Assembly: GCA_020439995.1 (NCBI GenBank)
Contig: JAGROY010000120.1
Coordinates: forward strand, 1 to 46,962
From: Verrucomicrobiia bacterium
GTDB lineage: Bacteria; Verrucomicrobiota; Verrucomicrobiia; Verrucomicrobiales; DEV007
DNA: 46,962 nucleotides
Direction: 5' to 3'
Made by a program: the position numbers and the translations under genes. Below, piece after piece: positions 16,772 to 26,286 of this stretch. Positions within the stretch are counted from its first letter, which is position 1. Each line of letters starts with the position of its first letter. The notes below the pieces were generated by a model. It saw only the letters and a list, made by a program, of their open reading frames with translations, was not told the origin of the DNA and made no database searches.

Positions 16772-18406
16772 ATGATTCCAGACTCGATGGGTAAAGTTTA
16801 TCATGCCGCTTTCTTTCGTGCGCTGCTACTGCTGGCAGGAGGAGTGTGCATGTTTGCCAGCTGCGCGACTCCGCGGTCAGCCTTGCCTGCTCCGGTTTCG
16901 GTGCCTGAGTCGGTGTTGCCGACAGCAGGCGAACGACTGGCTGACCTGAAGCGCGCTACGATGCTGGATCGTGATATTGCCGCGAGCCTTGCAACGCTGG
17001 ACGAGAAGGTGGATGCGGCCCTCATCGATCAGCAGAAGCTGGGCTACTTCACGAACCGGCAGCACTCGGCATTGGAGAGCGCATATGCTGGTTTCCGCAG
17101 ATACACCAGTCAGTTGGACGCCATTCACCGCAGGTATGCTCCCTGGGATTCGCCAGCCCGGCACGGGCAGGGCGCCGCATCGATGGACGAGATCGAGGCT
17201 GCGGCTGTCGGCTTTTACGCGGAGCGGATTGAATTCTTCGCGATGGCGTCAGCTGTGCAGTCAATGCAAAAGGCTCCCAGCATGATCACCAAGTTCAATG
17301 AGGCTTTTCTCCGTTCGGATCAACCAAGAGGAACCTTTGACCGGCTTTTCCATTCTGTGACTTCGAGCGATGAGTGGCAGGCACGGGTAAAGGGAGCGCA
17401 TGCAATGGCGAAGCTGGACACTTCCGGCTTGTCGGGGCTGTTCGCTGCCAGTCTGAAGCGGGGATTGGAACTCCACACTGCTGGTGGGAAAGTTAGGAAA
17501 TCGATCATCAAGCACGGTTACTCAGCCTTCCCTGAGCTTAGTAATGAATTGCACCACACTCTGTTGGCCGCGTGGGTAAGGGAAAATCGCACCGGATTTA
17601 CAGATCGCATTCGTTCTGCGAGGGATGTTCTGTTTGCCGAGGTTGCAGCGATCCCTTATCCCGGTGAGGAATTGAGCGAGTTCACTGCGGCACAGAAACG
17701 GCGTCTGCACAGGTTGCTCCAGCCGGGCGATGTCCTGCTCACTTATACCGGCGGTTACATGAGTAATCTCTTTCTACCAGGGGCATTCAAGCACGCCATC
17801 ACCTATGTCGGTGACAACAATCAGCGTCGCAGGGTGGGAGTAAAGCCATCGAGGATCGATTTCATTGATGGATCCGAATTCTCGCGGCTGCGCGAGCGAC
17901 TGGAAGTGGAGCGCGTCGTCGGCCCTGACGGGGAGATGCCTGCGGATGTTATCGAAGCCGTTGCTGAGGGCGTGATCTTTAATTCTCTCGATCATCTGCT
18001 CGATACCCATACAACACGGATTGTCGCACTGCGTCCCAGGCTCGCTCCAGACGAGCGTCGCAGTTTCCTGCTGCGCGTGTTCAGTCTGCTTGGCACGAAG
18101 TACGACTTCGCATTCGATTTCAGTGATGCCTCGTCGCACTGTTGCACAGAGGTTGTCTACCGCGCGCTCAACCAGACCGGCCCAGTCCAATTTGCCCTGT
18201 CGAAACGCGGCGGATACTACAACATGAGTGGCGACGATATCGTGAAAGCCCACTACGCCCGGCCCGGTGCGTTCGAAGTCGTGTTCTTTGCCGTTCCCGA
18301 GATGAAGGATGGCGAAAAAAGGAAGGCGCGCATTTTGAGAGGCGCAGAAGCGGAACACCAGCTGCGAATGCTTGTGCCCGACGACAGCAAGCCGGGCACT
18401 CAGTAA
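16772..18406 (+). CDS. Lipoprotein with YiiX-like permuted papain-fold (NlpC/P60 clan) domain
   Basis: The 544-residue product has a lipoprotein signal with lipobox MFASC (lipidated Cys 31; 26 if the ATG at 16787 is used). Residues about 45-300 are helical and unrecognised. Residues about 312-525 resemble the YiiX/YebB permuted NlpC/P60 family: QPGDVLLTYTGG near 315, the putative catalytic His 341 in FKHAITYVGD, and the putative catalytic Cys in HCCTEVVY (Cys 457 or 458), preceded by TKYDFAFDF. Order His before Cys is the permuted arrangement. Known relatives are peptidases, amidases or acyl-transferases at the envelope; the substrate here is unknown. It follows the CNNM genes at 31 bp on the same strand and ends before a candidate terminator. 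Confidence 0.82.
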   Translation: MIPDSMGKVYHAAFFRALLLLAGGVCMFASCATPRSALPAPVSVPESVLPTAGERLADLKRATMLDRDIAASLATLDEKVDAALIDQQKLGYFTNRQHSALESAYAGFRRYTSQLDAIHRRYAPWDSPARHGQGAASMDEIEAAAVGFYAERIEFFAMASAVQSMQKAPSMITKFNEAFLRSDQPRGTFDRLFHSVTSSDEWQARVKGAHAMAKLDTSGLSGLFAASLKRGLELHTAGGKVRKSIIKHGYSAFPELSNELHHTLLAAWVRENRTGFTDRIRSARDVLFAEVAAIPYPGEELSEFTAAQKRRLHRLLQPGDVLLTYTGGYMSNLFLPGAFKHAITYVGDNNQRRRVGVKPSRIDFIDGSEFSRLRERLEVERVVGPDGEMPADVIEAVAEGVIFNSLDHLLDTHTTRIVALRPRLAPDERRSFLLRVFSLLGTKYDFAFDFSDASSHCCTEVVYRALNQTGPVQFALSKRGGYYNMSGDDIVKAHYARPGAFEVVFFAVPEMKDGEKRKARILRGAEAEHQLRMLVPDDSKPGTQ

Positions 18407-18462
18407 AGAATACCATCGCAATCTCGTAAAGATATCTGCGCTCAAATTCTATAGCTTGTTGA

Positions 18463-18502
18463 TCGAGGAATCGAACGTATTCTTCCTCGAATGTTGTTGT
18501 TT
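18463..18502 (+). terminator. Candidate terminator after the YiiX-like gene
   Basis: TCGAGGAA (18463-18470) pairs perfectly with TTCCTCGA (18483-18490) over a 12-nt loop, followed by the T-rich stretch ATGTTGTTGTTTTGTT. It sits 57 nt after the YiiX-like stop and before the small lipoprotein gene. The tail is interrupted by G, so the strength is uncertain. Confidence 0.45.
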
Positions 18503-18574
18503 TGTTACTCATGGGGCGGCACCTCTTTTGAGGGAGCCCTTGCTCGCAAAGCTGCCGCGAACTACTATAAAGTT

Positions 18575-19036
18575 ATGAATTTGCGCCCATTAATAGCGGT
18601 CTCGATCCTTTTCGTTGGTTGCGGCAGTTCACAGCGTTTTGGTGATGCCAGGCTGGTCAATCCTTCCAATCTCTTCGTCTCTACGCTATCTCGCTTGGAG
18701 TTGCCGGAATTTGACGTTTCTCGGCGGGGGCGATTCGAATTCACGGTGGAAGGTGCGCAAAAATACTTTCCGAATCGTCTCAGATTTTCCCACAACTCAG
18801 ACCTGAACATCGATACCAGTAGACTGATCGTCGATGTCACCATTCTCGACGAAGACGGAAAACAGATTCTCCAGAAGCGCCTGAGTAATGAAGACGACCA
18901 AATCATACGACGTGGAAACGACGCCATACTCAAGAAGATCACGCAGCTCTCACAATACACCGTAATTGTCACGGTCGTTCGCCCGATCCGTCCTATCGCT
19001 GGCGTCGAAATGCGCGGTCGATTGGCCTCTTGGTAA
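18575..19036 (+). CDS. Small putative lipoprotein of unknown function
   Basis: With the ATG at 18575 the product is 153 residues and begins with a short lipoprotein signal: MNLRPLIAVSILFVGC, with Cys 16 as the lipid site and GSS after it. The remainder looks like a small beta-rich domain (VSRRGRFEFTVEGAQKYFPNRLRFSHNS, IVDVTILDEDGKQILQKRL, YTVIVTVVRPIRPIAGVEM). No family was recognised. The frame is open 28 codons upstream, but that part would bury the signal. It stands alone between a candidate terminator and the CotH gene. Confidence 0.65.
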   Translation: MNLRPLIAVSILFVGCGSSQRFGDARLVNPSNLFVSTLSRLELPEFDVSRRGRFEFTVEGAQKYFPNRLRFSHNSDLNIDTSRLIVDVTILDEDGKQILQKRLSNEDDQIIRRGNDAILKKITQLSQYTVIVTVVRPIRPIAGVEMRGRLASW

Positions 19037-19229
19037 TGATGAATTTCTCTAAGGATTCACGGGATTCATTTCGACGAAGTGAGTCCCAAGGACTACCCGT
19101 AGAGAACGCCTCCGTGTTTCGGCTCCGTGAGGCGAGCACGCAGGGGATACGGAATATCCGAACTGGAGGACTGGATCTGAATCTAAAGCTTGGTGATCGG
19201 GGTTCCCCCTGTATGGTCGAAAGCCACCC

Positions 19230-22200
19230 ATGTGCCCTCAGAAAGCCTTAAGTTCACTATTCTATTCTTTTGTCCTCGTCGCAATGCTGGTTCCTTGCTG
19301 GCTTCATGCTCAGGTCTTTGTGATTTCAGAGTTCAGCGCGGACAGCTACCGGGAACTTTCATCAAATGGCGATCCTGCCGAGGGGACGCTTCCGGATGAA
19401 GAGGGTGAGTTTTCCGATTGGATTGAGATTCACAACGTCACCAACGAAACACAACCGTTGGGCGGATGGTCGCTGACGGATGATGCTGGTGAGCTGGCAA
19501 AGTGGACATTTCCACCGGTGGATGTTCCGAGGCTTGGCTATCTGGTCGTCTTCGCGTCCGGCAAGGATCGGCGAGAGGCAGCCGGTGAGCTTCATACAAA
19601 CTTTCGGCTCAGCGCCGGTGGCGAATTCCTTGCGCTGATCGAGCCCGACGGGCAGGGCATCGCCAGCAGCTACGGACCGGTGTTTCCGCCCCAGCTGGAA
19701 GGTGTGACGTTTGGGCGTGGCACGCTGTCTGTCCCCAAGCCTGCCGTATTTGTTGATGAAGGTGCTGATTGCAAATGGCTGGTTCCGGTGGAGTCGACTC
19801 CCGGAGATTGGAATCTTTCGGCGTTTGATGATGGCGATTGGACTCCGGCGAAGACGGCTATCGGGTTTGAGGTGAACGCGGAGTTGGTGGCGCTGATCGG
19901 CGAGGGCGGTGAGGTGCGCGATGCGATGCGGGAAATCAACGGCACCATCTACATTCGCATTCCGTTCGAGATCGTGGAACCTGCCGCCGTTGCGTCGATG
20001 ACGCTGAATATGCAGTTCGATGACGGTTTTGCGGCCTATCTCAATGGCCAGCCAGTCGGGGCCGCGAATGCTCCCGATGAGCCAGCATGGAACTCCAACG
20101 CTACTGCAAGCCGAAGTGGCGCTGACGAGATGGCGGTCGAACAGTTTGCGATCGATTTTCAGGGCAAGCTGACCAAGGGTACCAATGTGCTGGCCATTCA
20201 CGGCATGAACAGCTCTGCCGGTGGTTCCGATCTCATGCAGCGCCCGCGCTTAACTGGTGAGATCGTCGATCTGAATTTGCCCTTCGAAGTGGGTTACCTG
20301 GAATCGCCAACGCCCGGGGCTCCCAATGCTGTGCTGCGATACACGGGCTTTACCGAGCCGGTCGAATTTAGCAAGTCTCGTGGATTTTACGCATCGCCCA
20401 TCGAGGTGACCCTGCACTCGCCGACACCCGGAGCGGTGATCCGCTTTTCCACCGATGGCTCCGATCCGACCACGACGGGACAGGAATATGCGGGGCCAAT
20501 CGCAGTGACAAAAACAACGGTGATCAGCGCTGTGGCGACTAAGCCAGGAGCCCGTCCGTCCACACTGGTGTCGAACACCTTTATCTTTCTCGACGACACC
20601 ATTCATCAGTCCGCACGACCAGAGGGATTTCCCGCGCGCTGGGGATCGCGCACACCGGACTACGAAATGGATCCAGACATCGTGGGTGGAACCTATTCTG
20701 AAGAGGAAGTCAAAGAATCACTGCTCGCGTTTCCAAGCATCGCGCTGACAACTGCCAACGATAACTTATTCGACCGGGAGATTGGAATCTACACGAACAG
20801 CCAGGCCAAAGGGGATCAGTGGGAGCGGCCTGCTTCCGTCGAGTTCTTTGGCTTTCCACATGGCGATCAAGCACAGGCCACGGTGGGCTTGAGAATGCAG
20901 GGAAATGCCAGCCGCAACCCCAACCGGGTGAAGCACAACATGCGCATCGTCTTTCGTCAGGAATTTGGCCCGGCAAAGCTCGACTTCAGGCTTTTCGAAG
21001 GCACTGATGTCGAAACCTTCAACAGTATCAATCTGCGCAGTAGCAATGGAGATTCGTGGATCAATCCAGGCGTGCGCACTCGCGGCCTCTACATGCGCGA
21101 TCAGTGGCATCGTGAAGTGCAGCGTCTCATGCACCAGCCGAATCAGCCGCAGGGTTACGCACACCTTTACATCAACGGTCTGTACTGGGGGCTGTATCAC
21201 ATTTTCGAACGGTTCGAGGCACCTATGCTTGCGGAACATTTTGGCGGTCGCCCGGAAGACTGGGATGCGTTGCAGGATACGCCAGCATTTCAATCGATCG
21301 TCATCGATGGCGATGATGACGCATACCGGGAGGCCCACACGCTCTCGCGCAATGCTGATGATTCCGCAGTGTATGAGCAGCTGAAGCAGCTTGTCGATTT
21401 CGACAATCTCATCGACTACCTGTTGATCAATTTTTACAGTGCCAACCAGGACTGGGATCACAAGAACATGCGCTACGGGCGGCGTCGATTTCCGGTGAAG
21501 GGAGCGACCGGTAATGGCTTCATGTTCTTCGCCTGGGATTCGGAAAGGCATGGCCTCAACGGACTCGATTCAGGTGGATCCGTCACCGCTGACGTTACCA
21601 ACAAGAACACGACGCTTGGGCCGACGTTTCTCAATCGGCGGCTGTTGAGCCATCCCGACTACAAGCTGCGCTTTGCCGATCGCGTGCACAAGCATCTGCT
21701 GCATGGCGGCGAGCTGACGCCGGAGAAAGTGGCGCAATCCTGGAACGGCTATGCCGCTATTGTCTATCCGGGATTGATTGGCGAATCCGCCCGCTGGGGC
21801 GACCTGCATGTGTCGCGGCCCGAGGTTCGCGAGGGCAACTGGCAGCGCCAGCTCGATCGCGAAAACCAAACCTGGATTCCTCGCCGAACAGAAATCCTTC
21901 TGGGGCAATTGGAGCGCCAGAGATTCTACTCGACCGACACCTTGTATCCTGAAGTCACTCCGTTCGGAGGAATCGTCGATGTCGACAGTGAGGTTGCCAT
22001 TTCAGTTGCTCGTCTTGAGGCTGGTGCGGCATTCGATGGCACCATTTACTACACGCTTGATGGCGCTGATCCGCGGATGGAGGATGGCAGTGTGCATCCG
22101 AATGCCATGGTCTACGACGCGGACAATCCACCGAAGATCGCCCATTCAGGAGTGCTGATGAGCCGATTGCTCGAAGGTGATGTCTGGTCGCCTGTGAGCG

Positions 22201-23087
22201 AGGCATGCTTCCATTTTGCCGATCTTCCGAAGCTGGGCGACATCGTGATTTCGGAAGTGAACTCTGAACCGCAGGGTGATTCCAAGGCTGAATTCGTTGA
22301 GATCCGCAATGTCACAGAGCGATCACTTGATCTCTCAGGTGTGCAGTTCACGGATGGAATTGCTGCAAGAGTAGCGCCAGAGGATCGCGTCATTCTGCAT
22401 GCTGGCGAGACGGCTCTGTTCGTAGAAAACCTCCAGGAGTTCCGGGCGCGTTATCCGAACGTTCCCGACTCGCAGATCGCTGCCGAGTTCACTGGTCAAC
22501 TGTCACGCGCTGGAGAGCGGTTGACATTGCGCGACCAGTTCGGGGAACTACTAGTGACTCTTACATTCCGCAAAAACGACCGCTGGCCGGCGACTTCGGA
22601 TGCCGGGCAGACGCTCGAGTTCCGTGGAGGCGCTGGATCACACCCGGAAAATGCTGCTCTCTGGCAGCTCAGTGCAGCTCCCGGTGGCACTCCCGGCGAG
22701 ACCGGAGCCGAGCCGACTGAGCTTGCAGGCTGGCTGGCGTCCCGTGGGATCGCCGATGCCGCCCAGACGGTGCCTGTCTCTGGCTTGCCCGCCCTGCTTT
22801 ACTACGCTCTGGGCGAGGACAACTTGAACAAGGCACTCACCGGCCGGCTTCCTGAATTGACGACACTGGATGCGGTATCTCTAACATTACGCTATACGCG
22901 GAGAGCCAGCGCCACCGACCTGATCTATTTCTTCGAGCAATCCGGCGACCTGCAAACCTGGTCCGCAGAAAGCCAACCCGAGCCCGTCTCCGTAGAGCCA
23001 GCGGAAAACGGCAGCGAAATGGTAACGGTCAAAGTGCAGACGGCAGGAGCCGGAAGTTACTGGCGGCTTGCCTTGCGTGTGCGATAA
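19230..23087 (+). CDS. Giant secreted lamin-tail/chitobiase-like/CotH kinase family surface protein (second copy)
   Basis: The 1,285-residue exported protein has a signal peptide about 1-27 (FVLVAMLVPCWLHAQ). Approximate module order: lamin-tail domain 29-165; galactose-binding-like beta-sandwich 175-345 (MQFDDGFAAYLNGQP); chitobiase-like module 380-450 (IRFSTDGSDPTTTG); CotH region 490-890 with HLYINGLYWGLYH and the FFAWDSERHG segment at the expected metal-binding Asp; second chitobiase-like module about 935-1000 (IYYTLDGADP); second lamin-tail domain about 1005-1135; then a C-terminal beta-strand unit of the Verrucomicrobiota type SGDLQTW...YWRL. It is clearly related to the product of 2126-5731, but the galactose-binding-like module lies before the CotH region rather than after it. 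The role is probably surface attachment or a catalytic scaffold; kinase activity is not shown. Confidence 0.87.
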   Translation: MCPQKALSSLFYSFVLVAMLVPCWLHAQVFVISEFSADSYRELSSNGDPAEGTLPDEEGEFSDWIEIHNVTNETQPLGGWSLTDDAGELAKWTFPPVDVPRLGYLVVFASGKDRREAAGELHTNFRLSAGGEFLALIEPDGQGIASSYGPVFPPQLEGVTFGRGTLSVPKPAVFVDEGADCKWLVPVESTPGDWNLSAFDDGDWTPAKTAIGFEVNAELVALIGEGGEVRDAMREINGTIYIRIPFEIVEPAAVASMTLNMQFDDGFAAYLNGQPVGAANAPDEPAWNSNATASRSGADEMAVEQFAIDFQGKLTKGTNVLAIHGMNSSAGGSDLMQRPRLTGEIVDLNLPFEVGYLESPTPGAPNAVLRYTGFTEPVEFSKSRGFYASPIEVTLHSPTPGAVIRFSTDGSDPTTTGQEYAGPIAVTKTTVISAVATKPGARPSTLVSNTFIFLDDTIHQSARPEGFPARWGSRTPDYEMDPDIVGGTYSEEEVKESLLAFPSIALTTANDNLFDREIGIYTNSQAKGDQWERPASVEFFGFPHGDQAQATVGLRMQGNASRNPNRVKHNMRIVFRQEFGPAKLDFRLFEGTDVETFNSINLRSSNGDSWINPGVRTRGLYMRDQWHREVQRLMHQPNQPQGYAHLYINGLYWGLYHIFERFEAPMLAEHFGGRPEDWDALQDTPAFQSIVIDGDDDAYREAHTLSRNADDSAVYEQLKQLVDFDNLIDYLLINFYSANQDWDHKNMRYGRRRFPVKGATGNGFMFFAWDSERHGLNGLDSGGSVTADVTNKNTTLGPTFLNRRLLSHPDYKLRFADRVHKHLLHGGELTPEKVAQSWNGYAAIVYPGLIGESARWGDLHVSRPEVREGNWQRQLDRENQTWIPRRTEILLGQLERQRFYSTDTLYPEVTPFGGIVDVDSEVAISVARLEAGAAFDGTIYYTLDGADPRMEDGSVHPNAMVYDADNPPKIAHSGVLMSRLLEGDVWSPVSEACFHFADLPKLGDIVISEVNSEPQGDSKAEFVEIRNVTERSLDLSGVQFTDGIAARVAPEDRVILHAGETALFVENLQEFRARYPNVPDSQIAAEFTGQLSRAGERLTLRDQFGELLVTLTFRKNDRWPATSDAGQTLEFRGGAGSHPENAALWQLSAAPGGTPGETGAEPTELAGWLASRGIADAAQTVPVSGLPALLYYALGEDNLNKALTGRLPELTTLDAVSLTLRYTRRASATDLIYFFEQSGDLQTWSAESQPEPVSVEPAENGSEMVTVKVQTAGAGSYWRLALRVR

Positions 23088-23133
23088 GAGCAGGCAGAAG
23101 TACGGCTGGGTCGCAGTGATCATCACATCCTAC

Positions 23134-25845
23134 TCACTTGTCGAATCTCAACCAGTCGATGTTCATGAACGGCTGTCCGTCTCTGGGATTCACGAACGCC
23201 ACACATAGATCAATCAGTTCACCTGGGGCGGTGATCGGAGCCGATACTTCGATCCATTTTTCCCACTCTCCGGTAGCATCAAACTTGAGTTCAGCGAGGA
23301 CGGCTCCCGTCGCGCTGCCCTGTCGCAGTTCGACCACTCCTCCGGCGGTGGGTGAGGCGATGCGTGCTGTGACTGAGGCAATCTCGTGCAGGTTTATGCG
23401 ATCGAACATCAGCGAGTTGCCATTGGAAATACTGCCGATGAACTGGCCGCTGCTCGCTGTCTTACTTGCCAGTACTTGCGTGCCGGTGTTGCTTGAGAAG
23501 TGTTCGGCTTCGACCTGTCGGGTGCGCAGTCGCACCTCTGCTTTGGCTGTCAGTGCGGGCACGCCGTTCGCTCCCAGATCTGTGTAAGATGCCTGCCACA
23601 CGGCAGCTCCACCCCCCACCTCTTTCATCCAGTCGGGGCGATCGAGCTTTGTTGTGCCGGCAAATTCCTGCCGCACGGCACTGTCATTCGATTCATCAGC
23701 CAGAGAATACACCCAGCGTACGATTGTGCGGGCCTGTTCCTGCGAGAATTGGGCGTGCGGCAGCATCGGGGCTTCGCCCCAGACTTTGCTGGAACCCTTG
23801 ATGATGCGATTGGCGGATGCAGTTACGGCATCCTTTGGGTTCTCAATTTTCGCGTAGCGCAGAGCGATTTCTTTGAATGACGGCCCGATAATTTTGCGAT
23901 CGACTGCATGGCAATTGAGGCAATCGCTCTGCTGGATCAGTGACAGTCCGGCGCTGTTTTTGCCCATTCCTGACAGGTACGCGGCTTCCGCGGTTCCTGG
24001 CGCGGTGGCATTGACAAAGTGGTTCAGCAATAGGCGCATCTTCATGAAGTCAGACGCATCTTCCGACGACCCATCTTCTGCGTCCTTCGCCACGATACGG
24101 TAGGCGACTTCGTCCCCCCACTCGAAGAAGCCACCATCCAGCGGTTCGATAAACTGAATTGCAGGGGGATCATTACCGATCGCCAGTTTTACTGATGCTT
24201 TGTCTTCCAGCCCTGCTTCGTCTTTCACAGAAAGGGTCACATCGAAGATGCCTGGTTCGTCGAAAACAAACGTCGCCTGCTCGCCTGTCTGCATTTCGAA
24301 GGCACCGGGAGAAACGAACCATGTGTAGGTCAGGACATCCCCATCGTCCGGATCGCTACTCTCTGCTCCAGAGAACCGTGCTTCGAACGGATGCTTGCTA
24401 ACCAGCCCGGGAGATGCGCTGATCGCCGCCACGGGTGGGCGATTTCCTTTGAAGTAATCGATCCGCAGCAGTCGGGCATCTTCATTCACGCCCCAGGTTT
24501 CGCCGTAGTCGAGCACGTACAGCGCGCCTTCCGGGCCGATGCGCATGTCGACCGGCCGCTTGATCGGAATGTTGGTCAGGAACGGATCGATCGACACAAT
24601 GTTAGAGTCGGCATCCAGTTTCACCCGCTTGATGAATGTTCGTTGCCAGTCGAACATGATGAGTGAGTTGTCCAGCGCTTCGGGCAGCTTGGTTGGGGAG
24701 TCGAGGTTCGGATCAAAGTGATACACCGGGCCAGCGCAGGCAGTGCGACCACCGCTGCCCAGCATGGGGAATTCTTCCGATGCTGCGTAAGGGTAGTAGA
24801 TCCAGGCAGGTTGCGGCTTTGGCAGAAGCTGCGAGCCAGTGTTGCTTGGCGAGATATTCATCGGCCTCTCTGCGTCGTATAGCGCCCCCGTCTTGCCAGT
24901 CACATAGTCGTGATCGGCGTACGGTCTGTTGTTCGCTATGAAGAATGGCCAGCCGAAGTTTCCTGCTGTGCGTGCCTGGTTCAGTTCATCGTAACCACGC
25001 GGACCTCGTGGGCCATCACCACCGGCATCCGGCCCCACTTCGCCCCAGTAAACATAGCCGGTCTTCTGGTCGACATTCATTCGCCACGGATTGCGACAGC
25101 CCATCACATAGATCTCGGGCAGTCCAGCGATCTCGCCGCCTTTGACGAAAAGGTTGCCGTCGGGGATGGAGTAATTTCCATCGGCCATGGGGCGGATTCG
25201 CAGAATCTTGCCGCGCAGATCGTTTGTGTTTCCAGCGGTATCCTGTGCATCGTATTCCTCTTTTCCTGGCCGCTCATCGATCGGCGCATACCCGCCCGAG
25301 TCACCGGCTGGATGCGTGTTGTCTCCGGTCGAAATGAACAAATTCCCAGCGGGGCCGAACTCGAGTGATCCCGCATGGTGGCAGCAATCCTCCCTTTGCA
25401 CCGGAATCTTCAGAATAACCTTTTCGGTATTGCGATCGACGACATCGTCATCCATCACGAAGCGGCTGACATACTCGCCGACAAAAATCTCGCTCGGTGG
25501 CGAATACATCAGGTAGATCCACTGGTTCTCGGTGAAGTCAGGATCCAGCGTCATGCCGATCAGGCCGCCCTCCTGTTCGGCAAAGACACTCAGCTCAGCA
25601 GCCGTAGTCACTTCGCCGGAATCCGGGTGGTAGATCTTCACCCTGCCATCCAGCTCAATATAGAACACCCGCCCATCGGCAGCGACATCCAGCTCCAGTG
25701 GCCGAACCAGTTTCTCTGCCAACACCGCCGCCGAGAACCGGTTTTCGTCGTAGCCGGTGGCATCTTCCGCATCTGCGGTAATAGCAACGCTGATTCCACA
25801 CAAAAGCAAAATCAAAGCGAGTCTGGAACAGGAACGTTTCTTCAT
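23134..25845 (-). CDS. PQQ-type sugar dehydrogenase fused to PKD, cytochrome c and CBM6-like domains
   Basis: The 903-residue exported protein has a signal peptide about 1-27. Residues about 35-455 are a six-bladed sorbosone/glucose dehydrogenase-type propeller: HHAGSLEFGPAGNLF with the probable catalytic His near 157, LRGKILRI, MGCRNPWRM with the active-site Arg, and the expected PQQ-binding surround. A PKD domain follows (about 465-560, TYTWFVSPG, FDVTLSVKD). A class I cytochrome c comes next, with C642-L-N-C645-H646 and likely axial M694 in APMLPHAQF. The end (about 760-900) is a CBM6-like sandwich (VEAEHFSSNTG, SLMFDRINL, FMNIDWLRF). It should oxidise an extracellular aldose or similar alcohol and pass electrons to its own haem. 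The ATG at 25845 starts the signal peptide. Confidence 0.9.
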   Translation of the reverse strand: MKKRSCSRLALILLLCGISVAITADAEDATGYDENRFSAAVLAEKLVRPLELDVAADGRVFYIELDGRVKIYHPDSGEVTTAAELSVFAEQEGGLIGMTLDPDFTENQWIYLMYSPPSEIFVGEYVSRFVMDDDVVDRNTEKVILKIPVQREDCCHHAGSLEFGPAGNLFISTGDNTHPAGDSGGYAPIDERPGKEEYDAQDTAGNTNDLRGKILRIRPMADGNYSIPDGNLFVKGGEIAGLPEIYVMGCRNPWRMNVDQKTGYVYWGEVGPDAGGDGPRGPRGYDELNQARTAGNFGWPFFIANNRPYADHDYVTGKTGALYDAERPMNISPSNTGSQLLPKPQPAWIYYPYAASEEFPMLGSGGRTACAGPVYHFDPNLDSPTKLPEALDNSLIMFDWQRTFIKRVKLDADSNIVSIDPFLTNIPIKRPVDMRIGPEGALYVLDYGETWGVNEDARLLRIDYFKGNRPPVAAISASPGLVSKHPFEARFSGAESSDPDDGDVLTYTWFVSPGAFEMQTGEQATFVFDEPGIFDVTLSVKDEAGLEDKASVKLAIGNDPPAIQFIEPLDGGFFEWGDEVAYRIVAKDAEDGSSEDASDFMKMRLLLNHFVNATAPGTAEAAYLSGMGKNSAGLSLIQQSDCLNCHAVDRKIIGPSFKEIALRYAKIENPKDAVTASANRIIKGSSKVWGEAPMLPHAQFSQEQARTIVRWVYSLADESNDSAVRQEFAGTTKLDRPDWMKEVGGGAAVWQASYTDLGANGVPALTAKAEVRLRTRQVEAEHFSSNTGTQVLASKTASSGQFIGSISNGNSLMFDRINLHEIASVTARIASPTAGGVVELRQGSATGAVLAELKFDATGEWEKWIEVSAPITAPGELIDLCVAFVNPRDGQPFMNIDWLRFDK

Positions 25846-26286
25846 CTGGGGCGCGACGCTATGCAGCCGCGCAATCAGAGACAACTCCGAAAATCCGGGA
25901 ATCTCAGAGGGAGCGGGACCTCGTGCAATCTGGTATGAGCCCGGGTGCGCTTTTCGGTGCCGCGGTCAGTAAATCGGGATATTGGATTGCTCAGGAACGA
26001 TTGGCAAGCCAGTCATTTACTTGGGAGGAACGGGCCGCTGGATGATTGATTTGCCGTCGAGACTAAGACGGTCGTCCATCGCATCGCAGACCAGTGTTAT
26101 TATCACCGCATGCATCAGTGAGAAGTTAAATTGGGCCGCTCATTGCTATCAGTGATGGAGGGGTGCGTCGCCGAAAACTTGCACCGAATGCGATGGCAAC
26201 CGAGCGCAGTAATGAAGTGCGTGGCACCACCGCTACGCCGTGTTCCCATTCCTGCTGCAATTTCTTTTTTTCTCCCAGTCGTAGGA
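25846..26286. other. Intergenic stretch of 441 bp without a recognisable gene
   Basis: This lies between the start of the sugar dehydrogenase (minus) and the end of the PEP-CTERM gene (minus). I see short open frames only, none with a family-like sequence or ribosome binding site, and no convincing terminator or RNA gene. It must hold the dehydrogenase promoter or belong to a longer transcript from the PEP-CTERM gene. Confidence 0.5.

Noticed and set aside
19082..19140. CGCCTC...GAGGCG hairpin downstream of the small lipoprotein
   Set aside because: There is no T-run after the stem, so it does not qualify as a terminator.
19030..19251. A 73-codon frame between the small lipoprotein and the second CotH gene
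   Set aside because: It overlaps both neighbours, has no ribosome site and no recognisable sequence.
2126..23087. CotH-like regions as evidence of spore formation
   Set aside because: No other sporulation gene is present, and this architecture is common in exported proteins of non-sporulating phyla.
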